Below, in pieces: positions 9,202 to 18,374 of a stretch of 64,000 bases of DNA (within the stretch, counting starts at the first letter, position 1; each line of letters opens with the position of its first letter). Under the pieces are notes generated by a model. That model was not told the origin of the DNA, searched no databases, and saw only the letters and a list, made by a program, of their open reading frames with translations. Made by a program: the position numbers and the translations under genes. This stretch comes from Nocardia elegans NBRC 108235 (lineage in GTDB: Bacteria > Actinomycetota > Actinomycetes > Mycobacteriales > Mycobacteriaceae): contig NZ_BDBF01000013.1 in NCBI RefSeq assembly GCF_001612845.1, positions 62,001 to 126,000 of the forward strand. Direction: 5' to 3'.

Positions 9202-10266
9202 GTGATCAGCCCACCCAGAAGGGCGTGGGCCAGTTCCACTGCTTGGGCAAGGCCGTGTGTCAGATCGGCCGGACTCGGCGATACTCAGCGATATTTCGGT
9301 GAGCGCCCCGTAGAAGGCGCTAGCGAGAAGTTTCGGGCTCGTGCGGCCGGATGTGGTGTGGTGCCGGTGGTGGCGTGTTCGGGTACGCCACAGCCGACCG
9401 CGTCGCCACAGCAGTCGCAGTCCGTTCCGGCCGAGTCGACCCGAACCAACACCGTGGCGGCGATGCACGGGGAAGCATTCGCCCATGCGAAATACCGGGC
9501 TTATGCGGATCAGGCCCAGCACAGCGGCGAGCCTCGGGTAGCGCAGGAATTCCGCACCGCGGCACAGACCGAGCTGTCGGATCATTTCACCCGCGAGGCC
9601 GATCTGGTCGGTCTGGGTGGTGACACCGCGGCGAATCTGCGTGACGCGATCGCCGGCGAATCCACTGAATCGACGACCATGTACCCGGGCTTCGCCGCAC
9701 AGGCGACAGCGGCGGGTGACGCTGCGGCGGCGCAGCTGTTCTCCGCGATCGCCAGTGATGAAGCAGCGCACGTACGCGACTTCACGATCGCCTTGGCGAC
9801 CCTCACCGGTCCCGCTGCGGGCGCCGTGGTTCCGGCGGGGCCCGATGTCACCGCGACGTCGATCACGCCGGGACCGGCGAAGTCGTCGGGTGCGACCCTG
9901 GCCAACCTGCGCACGGCCATGCAGGGTGAGGCGTACGCCTTCGCGAAATACAGCCGATATGCCCGCCAGGCTCGTGAGGCGGGGAACCCGCAGATCGCGC
10001 AGCTGTTCTCCCGCACCGCCCAGGTGGAGCTCGACGAGCACTTCGCCGAAGAAGCGACGTCGGCCGGACTGGTGGCCTCCGACGTTGCCGCCAATCTCAC
10101 CGACGCGATAGCAGGGGAGAAGCACGAAGCCGAGTCGATGTATCCCGACTATGCCGCCCAGGCCGACAAGGCCGGAAACCCCCGGGCGGCCGACCTGTTT
10201 CGAGAGATTGCGGCCGACGAAAAGGCTCACGAGCAAGCCTTCCAACAGGCTCTCGATGCTCTGTGA
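9202..10266 (+). CDS. Tandem rubrerythrin/ferritin-like domain protein, possible lipoprotein
   Basis: A 354-residue protein with two homologous ferritin-like four-helix domains (about residues 85-200 and 225-350). Each has paired Glu/His ligands of the diiron type (MHGEAFAHAKY ... DEAAHVRD; MQGEAYAFAKY ... DEKAHEQA). No rubredoxin Cys4 domain follows. Rubrerythrins reduce peroxide or handle iron. A lipobox-like VVAC at residues 56-59 suggests a secreted lipoprotein, but the segment before it is too short and charged for a normal signal peptide. The GTG at 9202 has AGGAGG 9 bp upstream, yet the first 45 residues look non-native, so the 5' end may be mutated. Confidence 0.75.
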   Translation: MISPPRRAWASSTAWARPCVRSAGLGDTQRYFGERPVEGASEKFRARAAGCGVVPVVACSGTPQPTASPQQSQSVPAESTRTNTVAAMHGEAFAHAKYRAYADQAQHSGEPRVAQEFRTAAQTELSDHFTREADLVGLGGDTAANLRDAIAGESTESTTMYPGFAAQATAAGDAAAAQLFSAIASDEAAHVRDFTIALATLTGPAAGAVVPAGPDVTATSITPGPAKSSGATLANLRTAMQGEAYAFAKYSRYARQAREAGNPQIAQLFSRTAQVELDEHFAEEATSAGLVASDVAANLTDAIAGEKHEAESMYPDYAAQADKAGNPRAADLFREIAADEKAHEQAFQQALDAL

Positions 10267-10445
10267 CCCGCCGGGACGCTGTCGCCGGCCCAGCGGTGGA
10301 TTCTGTGGCTAGCAGTGCCCGATGGCTCCGATCACGAACAGTTTCATAACCCACTGCCCGCCCGCGTTGGTCCTCAACTGCGAGAACTTTCGTCGCCCCG
10401 CCGGGTGACACCGTGGGCTGTCTCGGCTTGATCCTGTCCAGTCGC

Positions 10446-12566
10446 CTACTCGGGCTTGCTCACGTTCGCAGCCAATCGATCCTGAAGCTCGGCGTGCCGA
10501 AACTGGTAAATCGGTCCCACTGTGCGTAACACGCCTCGCTCCCTGGCGTCCTCCAGAAACCGCATGAGCCGCAACGGCGTTCGGTGCCGTAGGGCCAGCT
10601 CGATCTGGAAACAGAAGGTTGGCCACGACGCGGTAATTGCGGGGGGTAAAGCGAGCATCGCGGCAAGTCCACCGAGGAGCCCGACCGCGAGCACGGCAGG
10701 CAACCCCAGATTGAATTGCATGCCGAAGCACAGTCCTGCCGTCAGCGCGCCGAACCCGCAAATGACCCCGAATCCGAGGCCGGCCATGGCGTCTTGCCTC
10801 CACGAGGCAACAGGGTCGTGCGCGCGGTTGTCGTCCTGGTTCGATGCGAACAACGAAGTCCCGGTCCCAAGCGTGAGCCAGAGCACCGTCCCGAGCACGA
10901 GCCACCACACGAGCGTGGGCTCGAGGTCGTTGATGAAAACAAGTACGTATCCGGTTCCGAGCCCGAGCGGGAGCGCCACGAACAATCCAGTGGTTGTGAT
11001 CGGTGCCAGCCACCAGCGAGCAACGACCCGTTTGGGTTTGATCTCACTCTCGAGAATGGTCGAAATCGCGGACACGAGCCCAATGGCAAGCCCAACCGGC
11101 AGCCCGGACCAAATCTCCCTACCATCCGCGATCCAGTACGAAAGGCCGAGCAGGAAGCCGATGGGGATTGCGGTCACGAACCAGACGATCATTGCACGTG
11201 CAAACAGAGCGATCCCGTGGTCGGTCCATTGCCGGATGGTCCACCACGCCAGGTCACGACTTCCGTTCTGCTTCAGGCGGTCTGCGATGTAGCCGAGCGT
11301 TCGTTCCGCGGTCCGGACGGAGTATCGAGGCTTCGGGGCACCCGGTTCCCGGGTGTACGCGGCGATGAGCACCTGGTCGAGAAGGTGGCTCTCGATCCGC
11401 TTGGGTGTCGGAAAGCGCTTGCGATCGAGGAGTTCGTCGACCTTTCCGATCTGTGGGTAGGTGTCGCGCAGCAGGGTGACGGTGAGCGGTCTGTTCAGCG
11501 CTCGGGCGAGGGGGCTACGTGGATCGTCGTTGAGCTTTTCGGCGACGGCCTGCCAATTCGGCGGCGGCGGGGAGACAACGTGGCGCAGTAGGTAGTCGGC
11601 GGCGTCGGCGGGTCTCAAAGATCGGAGCTCGATGACGGCAGCACCCAACAGCGGCTCGTGCTGTACGGCGGCGCGGAACTCCTTACGCCGGCTGAGCAGT
11701 ACCAGGCGGAAATCGGCCTTGTTCAGCGCCTTCAACGCGATCGGACGCAGCTGCTCAGGCATTTCATCGAGACCATCGAGGAACACCGCGATTCGGCTCT
11801 CCTGGACAAGCCTCTTCGCGTCGTCTCGCCGGAGCGGGAGGGTCTCGGCGAGTTTGTGGATGAGCCATTCGTTGACCGGTGTGGCCTCCGGGTCCCAGTT
11901 GTGCAAGGTGAACATCACCGGCACCGGAATCCCGGAGTGACACTTCTCGCGGAACTTCAGGGCGTCGAGTAGCAGGAGAATCGCGGCGGCGCTCTTGCCC
12001 GAACCCGCATCCCCAGTGATCACCAGTCGGCCGGAGGGCAGCCCGCCGTAGACGTCATACAGGGTGCTACGGTCACCCTCCTGCAAGGTAGTGCTGGTGA
12101 TGACGGAAATGCCCGGTAGAGGGTCGAATCGCGGCCGCCCACCGCGCGTCGAGGTTGCCGCAGCCACAGGCACGGCAACAGAGAGCGCCGCTTGATGCCA
12201 CCTGATCGGCAGCGGCTCGACCAATAGATCACGATCGTGCGCCTCCTTGGTCCATCGTTCGTGCATGCGGGCGGCCAATCGGTCAGCGAGCCGGTCCAGA
12301 GGCTCGGCAGTCCTCGACCAGAACGTCCTCACCACCCACACGGCGAGTGAGCAGACCGCCACGACCACGGCCACGACGAACTGACCGTATCCACTGGCGG
12401 TACTTTTCTCGGTCGGCTCGAGCAGCGTCACCCACAGGATCCACCAGACCGCCCCCAACGTGATCAGGCATGTGACTGCCAATATCAATCGACGCACGGA
12501 CGTATACACTACTAGCGGCACACTAGGCCCGAAGTCGAACTTGTTGTCTCGGTTGATAACTCGCAA
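10446..12566 (-). CDS. Membrane-anchored NACHT-domain NTPase
   Basis: About 706 residues. Two N-terminal membrane helices (about 27-49 and 62-82) precede a NACHT/STAND NTPase with Walker A GDAGSGKS (185-192) and Walker B VFLDGLDEM (261-269). Four or more further hydrophobic helices fill residues 455-645. The C-terminus has the LRFLEDARERGVL ... YQFRHAELQDRLA signature common to an actinobacterial NACHT family. STAND NTPases are molecular switches, and bacterial NACHT proteins include antiphage factors. It is monocistronic and flanked by unrelated genes, which suits a stand-alone sensor. The TTG start is the first in frame and uncertain; GTG codons at residues 16 and 20 are alternatives. Confidence 0.85.
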   Translation of the reverse strand: MRVINRDNKFDFGPSVPLVVYTSVRRLILAVTCLITLGAVWWILWVTLLEPTEKSTASGYGQFVVAVVVAVCSLAVWVVRTFWSRTAEPLDRLADRLAARMHERWTKEAHDRDLLVEPLPIRWHQAALSVAVPVAAATSTRGGRPRFDPLPGISVITSTTLQEGDRSTLYDVYGGLPSGRLVITGDAGSGKSAAAILLLLDALKFREKCHSGIPVPVMFTLHNWDPEATPVNEWLIHKLAETLPLRRDDAKRLVQESRIAVFLDGLDEMPEQLRPIALKALNKADFRLVLLSRRKEFRAAVQHEPLLGAAVIELRSLRPADAADYLLRHVVSPPPPNWQAVAEKLNDDPRSPLARALNRPLTVTLLRDTYPQIGKVDELLDRKRFPTPKRIESHLLDQVLIAAYTREPGAPKPRYSVRTAERTLGYIADRLKQNGSRDLAWWTIRQWTDHGIALFARAMIVWFVTAIPIGFLLGLSYWIADGREIWSGLPVGLAIGLVSAISTILESEIKPKRVVARWWLAPITTTGLFVALPLGLGTGYVLVFINDLEPTLVWWLVLGTVLWLTLGTGTSLFASNQDDNRAHDPVASWRQDAMAGLGFGVICGFGALTAGLCFGMQFNLGLPAVLAVGLLGGLAAMLALPPAITASWPTFCFQIELALRHRTPLRLMRFLEDARERGVLRTVGPIYQFRHAELQDRLAANVSKPE

Positions 12567-12991
12567 TTTCGTTGGCCCGCTGTGGGTGCGGCACCATTAG
12601 GTCATGGGCCTCGGCTCCGCACGCCGGGTGCGCCGGATCGCCTGACCCGGTCCAAGAAGGCCGTAAGCGGCCAGGGAGCTGCCGAGGTAGCGAAAGACAT
12701 CCGGAGACGTTGGCACAGCATGACGCTGCCGAGTTCCCTTGTTGACCACATAGATCAACTGGACTGCCCAGGTTTGCAGCTCACGCTCGGAACGCGGCCG
12801 ACCGAGGTGTGCGACTCGGCGAGCTGATCGAATCTTCCTCTGCCGGTGGGCCGACGGTGGTGCCCACTGTGTCGTGACCGCCTCGGCCGCCCGAATCCGG
12901 TAGCGAATGCATGTGTGAAAGCGCCGCTCTAGGTGAGCGAAAAACCTTGCTGCGCCGCGGAATTCGGGATCGTCCGCGTAACGGGTTACGA
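12567..12991. other. 425-bp region without a recognisable gene
   Basis: It lies between the NACHT gene start and the TetR gene stop. A minus-strand open frame covers it and reads through into the TetR gene in another phase, but its product is Arg-rich and unlike known proteins. The promoter of the NACHT gene should lie in the part nearest 12600. Confidence 0.45.
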
Positions 12992-13603
12992 CTATTTGCA
13001 CGGTGCCGCGCCGGAGACACTCGTGATATGAGCTGTCGCCGGTGGTGCCTCGCGCGGCGGGGCATCGAGGCTGGGGATCAGGAATCGTTGCAGCAGTTGT
13101 GTTTCGGTGTCGGGGTGGGCCGGCCACAGCAGCATCGAGACCATGGTTCGTATGAACCAGGTCGCGACGAGCGCGTCGTCGGGGTCGGTGCCCAGCAGGT
13201 CGGCCACCAGCGCGATCAGCGTGGGTGATTCGGAGAACCCGGTGACAGCCCGGGGACCGTGCTCGGATCCCAGGAACGCGGTCACGACCGGTTCGGCTCG
13301 GGCCTCGCATAACGCGACCGTGAGCGCGGTGTAGGTACGGTCGGTGCCGCTGCGGCGGGCGATCGCGGCTTCGACTTTCTCGATGATGCTGGTGGCTGCC
13401 CGGGCGAGCACGGTTTCGCGCAGGTGGGCGACGCCGCCGGTGTGCCGGTACACGGTGGCTCGCGAACAGTGAGCTCGCCGGGCCACGGAATCGACGGTCA
13501 GGTTGTCGAACCCCGCGCTGATGATCAGGTGTGTGGCAGCGCTGTAGATGTGGTTGGCGGCGCGATCATGCCGATCGGTGGCCAGCAGCCAGTCCATGCC
13601 CAT
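12992..13603 (-). CDS. TetR-family repressor, divergent from MFS efflux gene
   Basis: A 203-residue regulator. The N-terminal helix-turn-helix is FDNLTVDSVARRAHCSRATVYRHTGG and the remainder is a helical ligand-binding domain. The chosen ATG (13601-13603) starts MGMDWLLATDR; an upstream in-frame extension lacks domain character. The operator palindrome at 13604-13620 abuts the start, so transcription is probably leaderless or begins within the site. It almost certainly represses itself and the divergent DHA2 exporter. It matches the TetR at 60602-61213 in length and arrangement, pointing to paralogous modules. Confidence 0.85.
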   Translation of the reverse strand: MGMDWLLATDRHDRAANHIYSAATHLIISAGFDNLTVDSVARRAHCSRATVYRHTGGVAHLRETVLARAATSIIEKVEAAIARRSGTDRTYTALTVALCEARAEPVVTAFLGSEHGPRAVTGFSESPTLIALVADLLGTDPDDALVATWFIRTMVSMLLWPAHPDTETQLLQRFLIPSLDAPPREAPPATAHITSVSGAAPCK

Positions 13604-13620
13604 CGTCTCAGTATGAGACG
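13604..13620. promoter_or_regulatory. TetR operator palindrome
   Basis: CGTCTCA-GTA-TGAGACG is a perfect 7-bp inverted repeat with a 3-bp centre, directly upstream of the TetR ATG. Further TGAGAC half-sites occur at about 13665 and 13730 in the same intergenic region. Position and symmetry fit autoregulation and control of the divergent exporter. Binding is inferred. Confidence 0.65.
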
Positions 13621-13810
13621 ACACCGGCCGACGGACGGTGAGAAAACCACACGTCAGTCGATAGTGGTGAGACGAGCGAGTCGCGCCGGGCGCGCCCGTG
13701 TGTGTCGACTTCGTTCGCATGTCTTGTCCGTGAGACTTCCGCGCCGACACGGTGGAGCTGTGCGCGGCGCCTGCTCCCGAGTCGCCGCTGAGCTGTGAAC
13801 GGAGACCGGA

Positions 13811-15361
13811 ATGGCGTCACTCACGCAGGAAGCGGACACACAGGTGCTCCGATGGTCGGGGCGTCGGTGGCGCACCGTGGTCGTGTCGTGTCTGGCGGTC
13901 GCCCTGGTCATCGCCGCGATGGCCGCCCTCTACACGGCGCTGCCCGCGCTGGCGACCGACACCGGCGCCACGCAGGTGCAGGCGACCTGGATCGTCGACG
14001 GCTACACCCTGGCCCTGGCCTGTCTGGTCTTGCCCGCGGGTTCGATCAGCGATCGCTACGGCCGCCGCCGGGTACTGATCGCCGGGCTCGGGGTATTCGC
14101 CATCGCCTCCGCCGTTCCGCTGTTCATTTCGGCACTGGCCGGCCTGATCGCGGCTCGGGTGGTGGCCGGCGCCGGGGCGGCGATGGTGATGCCGTCGACC
14201 TTGTCGTTGATCACCGCGGGATTCCCCGAGCGGTCCGCACCCCGGGCGATCGGTATGTGGGCCGGGTTCGCGGGCGTCGGCGGCATGCTGGGCCTGGTCG
14301 GGTCCGGGTTATTGCTGCAGCACTGGTCGTGGCAGTCCATCTTCGGCGGACTTGCGGTCGCAGCGGTGATACTGCTCGCGGCAGCGTTCTCACTGCAGGA
14401 ATCGCGAGCGGCAACCACGATCCGGTTGGATCCACTCGGAGCGATCACCTCGATCGCCGCGATAGGCATGCTGGTGTGGGCACTGATCGCCGCCGGCGAC
14501 CGTGGATGGGGCGACCGCTGGATCCTGACCGCCATGGCCGGGGCCACCGTCGCCACGGTGGCCTTCGTCGTCACCGAGTTGTGGGTGCGCTCACCGCTGC
14601 TGCAACTGCGGCTGCTGGCCCGGCGCGGATTCTCCGCCGGTGCGGTCTCGATCACGATCCAATTCCTGGTCACCTTCGGGCTGTTCCTGATCAACGTGCA
14701 ATACCTGCAGTTGATGCTCGGCTACAGCCCACTGGGCTCCGCACTCGCAGTCCTGCCCATGGGCGCCGGCGTGGTCGCCCTGTCGATATTCTCCCCGCGA
14801 CTCGCCGCCCGCTACGGACTGCGTCTGCCCACCACGGCAGGATTCATCGCTCTCACCGCCGGACTACTGCTGATGAGCCGACAAACACCCGCCTCCGGCT
14901 ATCCGGGAGTTCTCGTTCCACTGCTGGTCATCAGCTTCGGTCTCGGCCTGGCCGCCGCACCGGCCACCGCAGCCATCATCACCGAAACCGACGCCGATCA
15001 CCACGGCGTCGCCGCCGCCGTCAACGACGCCGCCCGCGAGATCGGCGCCGCCATCGGCATCGCCGTCGCCGGCACCGTCCTCGCCGCCGGGTACCGGTCC
15101 ACCGTCACACCTGCCCTCGAACACATCCCCGAACCCGCACGCACCCCGCTGGCCCACTCCCTCGCCGCCACAACACAACTCGCCGACCGAGTAGGACCCC
15201 GAGCGCAACCACTACTCGAAGTTTCCCGCGCCGCATTCCTCCACGGCCTTCACCTCACCGCCCTCACCCTCGCCGCCCTCACCCTCATCACCGCGATCGC
15301 TCTCACCATCTGGGCACCCGGACGACACCATCGAACGGCCACAAACCACGACAACGCCTGA
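13811..15361 (+). CDS. DHA2-family (14-TM) MFS multidrug efflux transporter
   Basis: A 516-residue membrane protein of the drug:H+ antiporter-2 type. Motif A appears as GSISDRYGRRRVL after TM2, motif C-like glycine-rich stretches follow in TM5, and about 14 hydrophobic helices can be counted. The ATG has GGAG 6-9 bp upstream. A second open frame of similar size overlaps it but is Arg/His-rich and spurious. It is paired with the divergent TetR gene. Its closest relative in this window is the exporter at 61316-62902. Substrate is probably a cationic drug, dye or antibiotic. Confidence 0.9.
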   Translation: MASLTQEADTQVLRWSGRRWRTVVVSCLAVALVIAAMAALYTALPALATDTGATQVQATWIVDGYTLALACLVLPAGSISDRYGRRRVLIAGLGVFAIASAVPLFISALAGLIAARVVAGAGAAMVMPSTLSLITAGFPERSAPRAIGMWAGFAGVGGMLGLVGSGLLLQHWSWQSIFGGLAVAAVILLAAAFSLQESRAATTIRLDPLGAITSIAAIGMLVWALIAAGDRGWGDRWILTAMAGATVATVAFVVTELWVRSPLLQLRLLARRGFSAGAVSITIQFLVTFGLFLINVQYLQLMLGYSPLGSALAVLPMGAGVVALSIFSPRLAARYGLRLPTTAGFIALTAGLLLMSRQTPASGYPGVLVPLLVISFGLGLAAAPATAAIITETDADHHGVAAAVNDAAREIGAAIGIAVAGTVLAAGYRSTVTPALEHIPEPARTPLAHSLAATTQLADRVGPRAQPLLEVSRAAFLHGLHLTALTLAALTLITAIALTIWAPGRHHRTATNHDNA

Positions 15362-15694
15362 CCGACAACGCTTCACGGCGACTCGCCACCACCGAATCCC
15401 TGCCACACGACCGAAAACCGGACGCAACAACTCCGGTGCCACCTACGCATTCGGCATGAACTGACATGTCGCCCCCGTGTTCACAGTCACGATCGCGCGT
15501 AACCCGAACTCCTTCGAGCTTCAGTGGCATTCCCGGATCCGATTGGTCAACGGCCGCATAGTGTTCGCGGACGATATCTCGGGGTCGGTCTCACTGGCCT
15601 CCGGCCGGAGCCTTCGGCCGAGTCACAGCACTCGCCGGGCGCGGATAGCATTCGGAGGCGGCCGTCATCGCCTGATTTCGCAGAGGAGCTCTCC
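15362..15694 (+). other. 333-bp intergenic region
   Basis: No gene, repeat or clear terminator found. The end of the region carries the ribosome-binding site (AGAGGAG, 15682-15688) of the DUF1003 gene. Confidence 0.5.
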
Positions 15695-16114
15695 ATGTCA
15701 CAGCCACCGCGTGGCGACCAGCATCCCGTTGTGGTCGACTTCCGGGCCAAGCGGAGAGACAACTGGCAGCTGCGGGTGGCCGACTGGATCACGCGGTTCG
15801 CCGGGTCGATGCCGTTCGTCTATCTCCACGCGGCGGGGTTCGCCGGTTGGATGCTTTTCTGTGAGGACAGCCCGTGGCCGACACTGACGCTCGTGGTGTC
15901 GCTGGAGGCGATCTTCCTGTCGACGTTCGTCATGATCGGGCAGAATCGCGCGGCGGAGTTCCAGCAGTTGAAGGCCGACCACGACTTCGCCGAGGAAGAG
16001 TTGGAACTCAAGACCAATACCGAGCTCACCCGTGCGATTCACGAGATGACCACCGAGTTGCATCGCAGGATCATCATCGACGAGAAGGTATCCGGCGGCG
16101 CCGAGAAGCCTTGA
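15695..16114 (+). CDS. DUF1003 small membrane protein
   Basis: A 139-residue protein with two membrane helices (about residues 32-52 and 60-80) and a charged C-terminal helix ending in IHEMTTELHRRIII. FVYLHAAGFAGWMLF and LEAIFLSTFVMIGQNR are the signature of the DUF1003 family, whose function is unknown. The start at 15695 follows AGAGGAG; an upstream frame extension to 15524 is not conserved in style. It ends at a bidirectional hairpin shared with the convergent lipase gene. Confidence 0.8.
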   Translation: MSQPPRGDQHPVVVDFRAKRRDNWQLRVADWITRFAGSMPFVYLHAAGFAGWMLFCEDSPWPTLTLVVSLEAIFLSTFVMIGQNRAAEFQQLKADHDFAEEELELKTNTELTRAIHEMTTELHRRIIIDEKVSGGAEKP

Positions 16115-16115
16115 T

Positions 16116-16145
16116 AGTGCAGCCGTCCTTGCGTGAGGCTGCACT
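16116..16145. terminator. Bidirectional hairpin terminator
   Basis: AGTGCAGCC (16116-16124) pairs with GGCTGCACT (16137-16145) across a 12-nt loop, between the convergent DUF1003 and lipase genes. No long T-tract follows, as is common in actinobacteria. Confidence 0.6.
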
Positions 16146-16181
16146 GACCTGGCCGACGCCGCCGACCGGATCGTTCGCTGA

Positions 16182-17093
16182 TCAGTGCGCCTGTGTCCTG
16201 GTGTGAGTGTGCTGGGTGAGGAACAGGGCCGCGCGGTCGAGCGCCTCGTCCGCTTCGTCGAGCATGCCCGCGAAGGCCTGGAACACGTGCGGCACGTCGG
16301 CGGTGACGTCCAGGATGATGTCCACTCCCGCCGCCCGAGCCCGCGCGGCGAGGCGGGTCGAGTCGTCGAGCAGGATCTCGTTGGTGCCCACTTGGATCAG
16401 CATCGGGGGAAAGCCGGTGAGGTCGGCGAGGACCGCGGGGCTGAGCAGGGGTTGATGCGGGTCGGCGCCGGCGAGGTACATGGCCCCGGTGTGTTCGACG
16501 GCCTGCCGGGTGAAGATCGGATCGACGTCTTCCTTGGTGTGCATGCTTTCGCCGGTGCGGGTGGCGTCGAGGCCGGGGGAGAACGCGACGATGGCGGCGG
16601 GCAGCGGCAGGCCCGCGTCGCGGGCGGCCAGACAGGTGGTGACGGTGAGGCCGCCGCCTGCCGAGTCACCGGCGAAAGCGATGGTCGAAGGATCCATTCC
16701 GGTGTCGAGCAGGGCCCGGTAGGCGGCGAGGGTGTCCTCGATCGCGGCCGGGAACGGGTGCTCGGGTGCGAGCCGATAGTCCAGTGAGTAGGACGCGAAG
16801 CCGGTCTTGGCCACGAGCTGTCCGGTCAGCGACAGCGCGGTCTCCGGGGAGCCGAAGACGAAGCCGCCGCCGTGGAAGTACAGGATCGTCGCGGCGCCGG
16901 GCTCGTCGTCCGGCTCGACCCGCAGTGCGGGTCGGTTGCCGAGCGTCGTCGGCGCGGTGTGGATGTTCGCGGGGACGATCATCCGGGCCATCAGCGTCGC
17001 GAAGCCGGTGCGCAGCGCCTCGACGGACCGGGGGCCCGCGGGCCGCGGCTGCCGCAGCATCGCGTCGACGAGGGCCCGCTGTCGCTCACTCAT
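16182..17093 (-). CDS. Hormone-sensitive-lipase-family alpha/beta hydrolase
   Basis: A 303-residue esterase/lipase. It has the HSL-family oxyanion motif HGGG in YFHGGGFVFG, the nucleophile elbow GDSAGG, an Asp in the LIQVGTNEILLDDS region and a His near VPHVFQAF. The ATG at 17093 has GGAGGAG upstream. A much longer upstream frame runs into the neighbouring MCE remnant but is not part of the gene. It diverges from a MarR gene 43 bp away and is likely regulated by it. Short-chain esters are the usual substrates of the family. Confidence 0.88.
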   Translation of the reverse strand: MSERQRALVDAMLRQPRPAGPRSVEALRTGFATLMARMIVPANIHTAPTTLGNRPALRVEPDDEPGAATILYFHGGGFVFGSPETALSLTGQLVAKTGFASYSLDYRLAPEHPFPAAIEDTLAAYRALLDTGMDPSTIAFAGDSAGGGLTVTTCLAARDAGLPLPAAIVAFSPGLDATRTGESMHTKEDVDPIFTRQAVEHTGAMYLAGADPHQPLLSPAVLADLTGFPPMLIQVGTNEILLDDSTRLAARARAAGVDIILDVTADVPHVFQAFAGMLDEADEALDRAALFLTQHTHTRTQAH

Positions 17094-17116
17094 GGTTGTG
17101 CTCCTCCCGGAAGTAG

Positions 17117-17143
17117 ATTCCATTACACTATATGTCGTGGAAT
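17117..17143. promoter_or_regulatory. Probable MarR operator between lipase and MarR
   Basis: ATTCCA (17117-17122) is mirrored by TGGAAT (17138-17143) across 15 bp in the 43-bp gap between the divergent genes. The region is unusually AT-rich for this genome. The right arm overlaps the MarR start codon. Binding is inferred from position. Confidence 0.5.
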
Positions 17144-17604
17144 ATAAATCGGGCGATGACGTCGACCTCACCCGCTTCTTCGCCGACTTGGTGCGGTGCG
17201 AGACGCGTCTGTACAACGCCCTCAACGACCGTCTGCGTGAGCGGCACGGGATCGTCACCTCACAGTTCGAGTTCCTGCGCTTCCTGCGTGATCGGCCGGG
17301 ATCGCGCGTCGCCGACCTCGCCGCCGAATTCGCCATCGGAGTCGGTGCGACCAGCAAGGGCGTCGACCGTCTGGAGGCGCGGGGATGGGTTGTGCGGCAA
17401 CCGAATCCGTCCGATCGCCGGTCCTCACTGCTGGCCCTGACCGCCGACGGCGCGCGGCTCTTCGACGCGGCGGAGCAGACGGTCGCGGCCGGCCTCGCCG
17501 AGCTGATCGGCGACATTGTCGACGGTTCCCCCGACACCGTCCGCGTCATCGCGGAACTACGGGTCACGTTGGAGCGCAACCAGATCGGCACGCCCACCGG
17601 CTGA
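17137..17604 (+). CDS. MarR-family transcriptional regulator
   Basis: A 155-residue winged-helix regulator with the pattern TSQFEFLRFLRD ... RVADLAAEFAIGVGATSKGVDRLEARGWVVRQ and the wing NPSDRRSSLLALT. The GTG at 17137 begins VEYKSGDDVDLTRFF; an open frame upstream runs antisense through the lipase gene and is excluded. It is divergent from the lipase gene and most likely represses it. The ligand is unknown. Confidence 0.85.
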   Translation: MEYKSGDDVDLTRFFADLVRCETRLYNALNDRLRERHGIVTSQFEFLRFLRDRPGSRVADLAAEFAIGVGATSKGVDRLEARGWVVRQPNPSDRRSSLLALTADGARLFDAAEQTVAAGLAELIGDIVDGSPDTVRVIAELRVTLERNQIGTPTG

Positions 17605-17689
17605 TCGCCCGTCCCCTCGATGCCATGCCGCGACCGCGGCACCCCCGCCGCGTGCGTCAGCGGCCGGTGGCGGAGTGGGAGTCTCCGCC

Positions 17690-18366
17690 GATTCGGGAAG
17701 ATGAGGCCGCGGGGGAGCAGTAGGCCGTAGAGGGAGATGTCGAGGCTGCAGACGAAGCCGTTGCCGTAGGTGCCGTCGCTGCTGAATTTACCTATGTCGG
17801 CGAAGATGTTCTGTGCGTCCACCGCGGTGTGGTCGAGTCGGGCGCCGTTGGCCAGCAGGACGGTGAGAGCGTTGGTGGTGGCATCCTGTGCGGCAGCGAT
17901 TTTCGGCTCGACCTGGGTGAGCATGTCGGCCATGGCGGCTGGAAACCGTTGAGCAGACCGGAGATATCGAAGGACTGCTCGGTCTGCTCGAGCGGTATCG
18001 ATCCGTTGTCGGGAAGCGGGGCGGGGTTGCCCTCGCCGGGTTCGAGCGCCACATACCGTTGGCCGAGCAGATTCTGGTAGCGCGCCGATGCCCTGGTGTC
18101 GCCGAAGACGGTCTCCCCGCGCTGGAGGATGAATGTGACCGCGGCGTGGTTGTTTCGGTCGAGCGCGATCGTGGCGACCTTGCCGACTCGCACACCGGCG
18201 ACGCGGACGTCGTCGCCGGCTGTAGTCCGAGGACGTCGCCGAATAGGTGTTGGTGGGGCCGGAGACGGTGCGGGCGAGCGTATTCCAGATCGTTGTGGTC
18301 ACCAGGACCGCGACGACGGCGAACACGCCGAAACCCGTCAGTGGCCTGGACAGGCCCCCCGCCCCG
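17690..18366 (-). pseudogene. Frameshifted MceB-like MCE-family remnant
   Basis: Three frames together give an MCE-family protein. First comes a membrane helix (GVFAVVAVLVTTTIWNTLA), then VLGLQP, then GDDVRVAGVRVGKVATIAL with a long MCE domain through YQNLLGQRYVALEPG and SFDISGLLNGFQP. After another shift comes AMADMLTQVEPKIAAAQDAT, ending near CSLDISLYGLLLP. At least three frameshifts separate the parts and no start codon is clear. MCE proteins form lipid-uptake shuttles in operons of about eight genes; none of the partners is here, so this is an orphan dead copy. Assembly indels are an alternative. Confidence 0.8.
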
Positions 18367-18374
18367 GGCGCCCG

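Noticed and set aside
13795..15459. Long plus-strand frame of 554 codons overlapping the DHA2 exporter
   Set aside because: Its product is Arg/His/Pro-rich with no membrane helices; the overlapping frame encodes a textbook 14-TM transporter with a ribosome-binding site.
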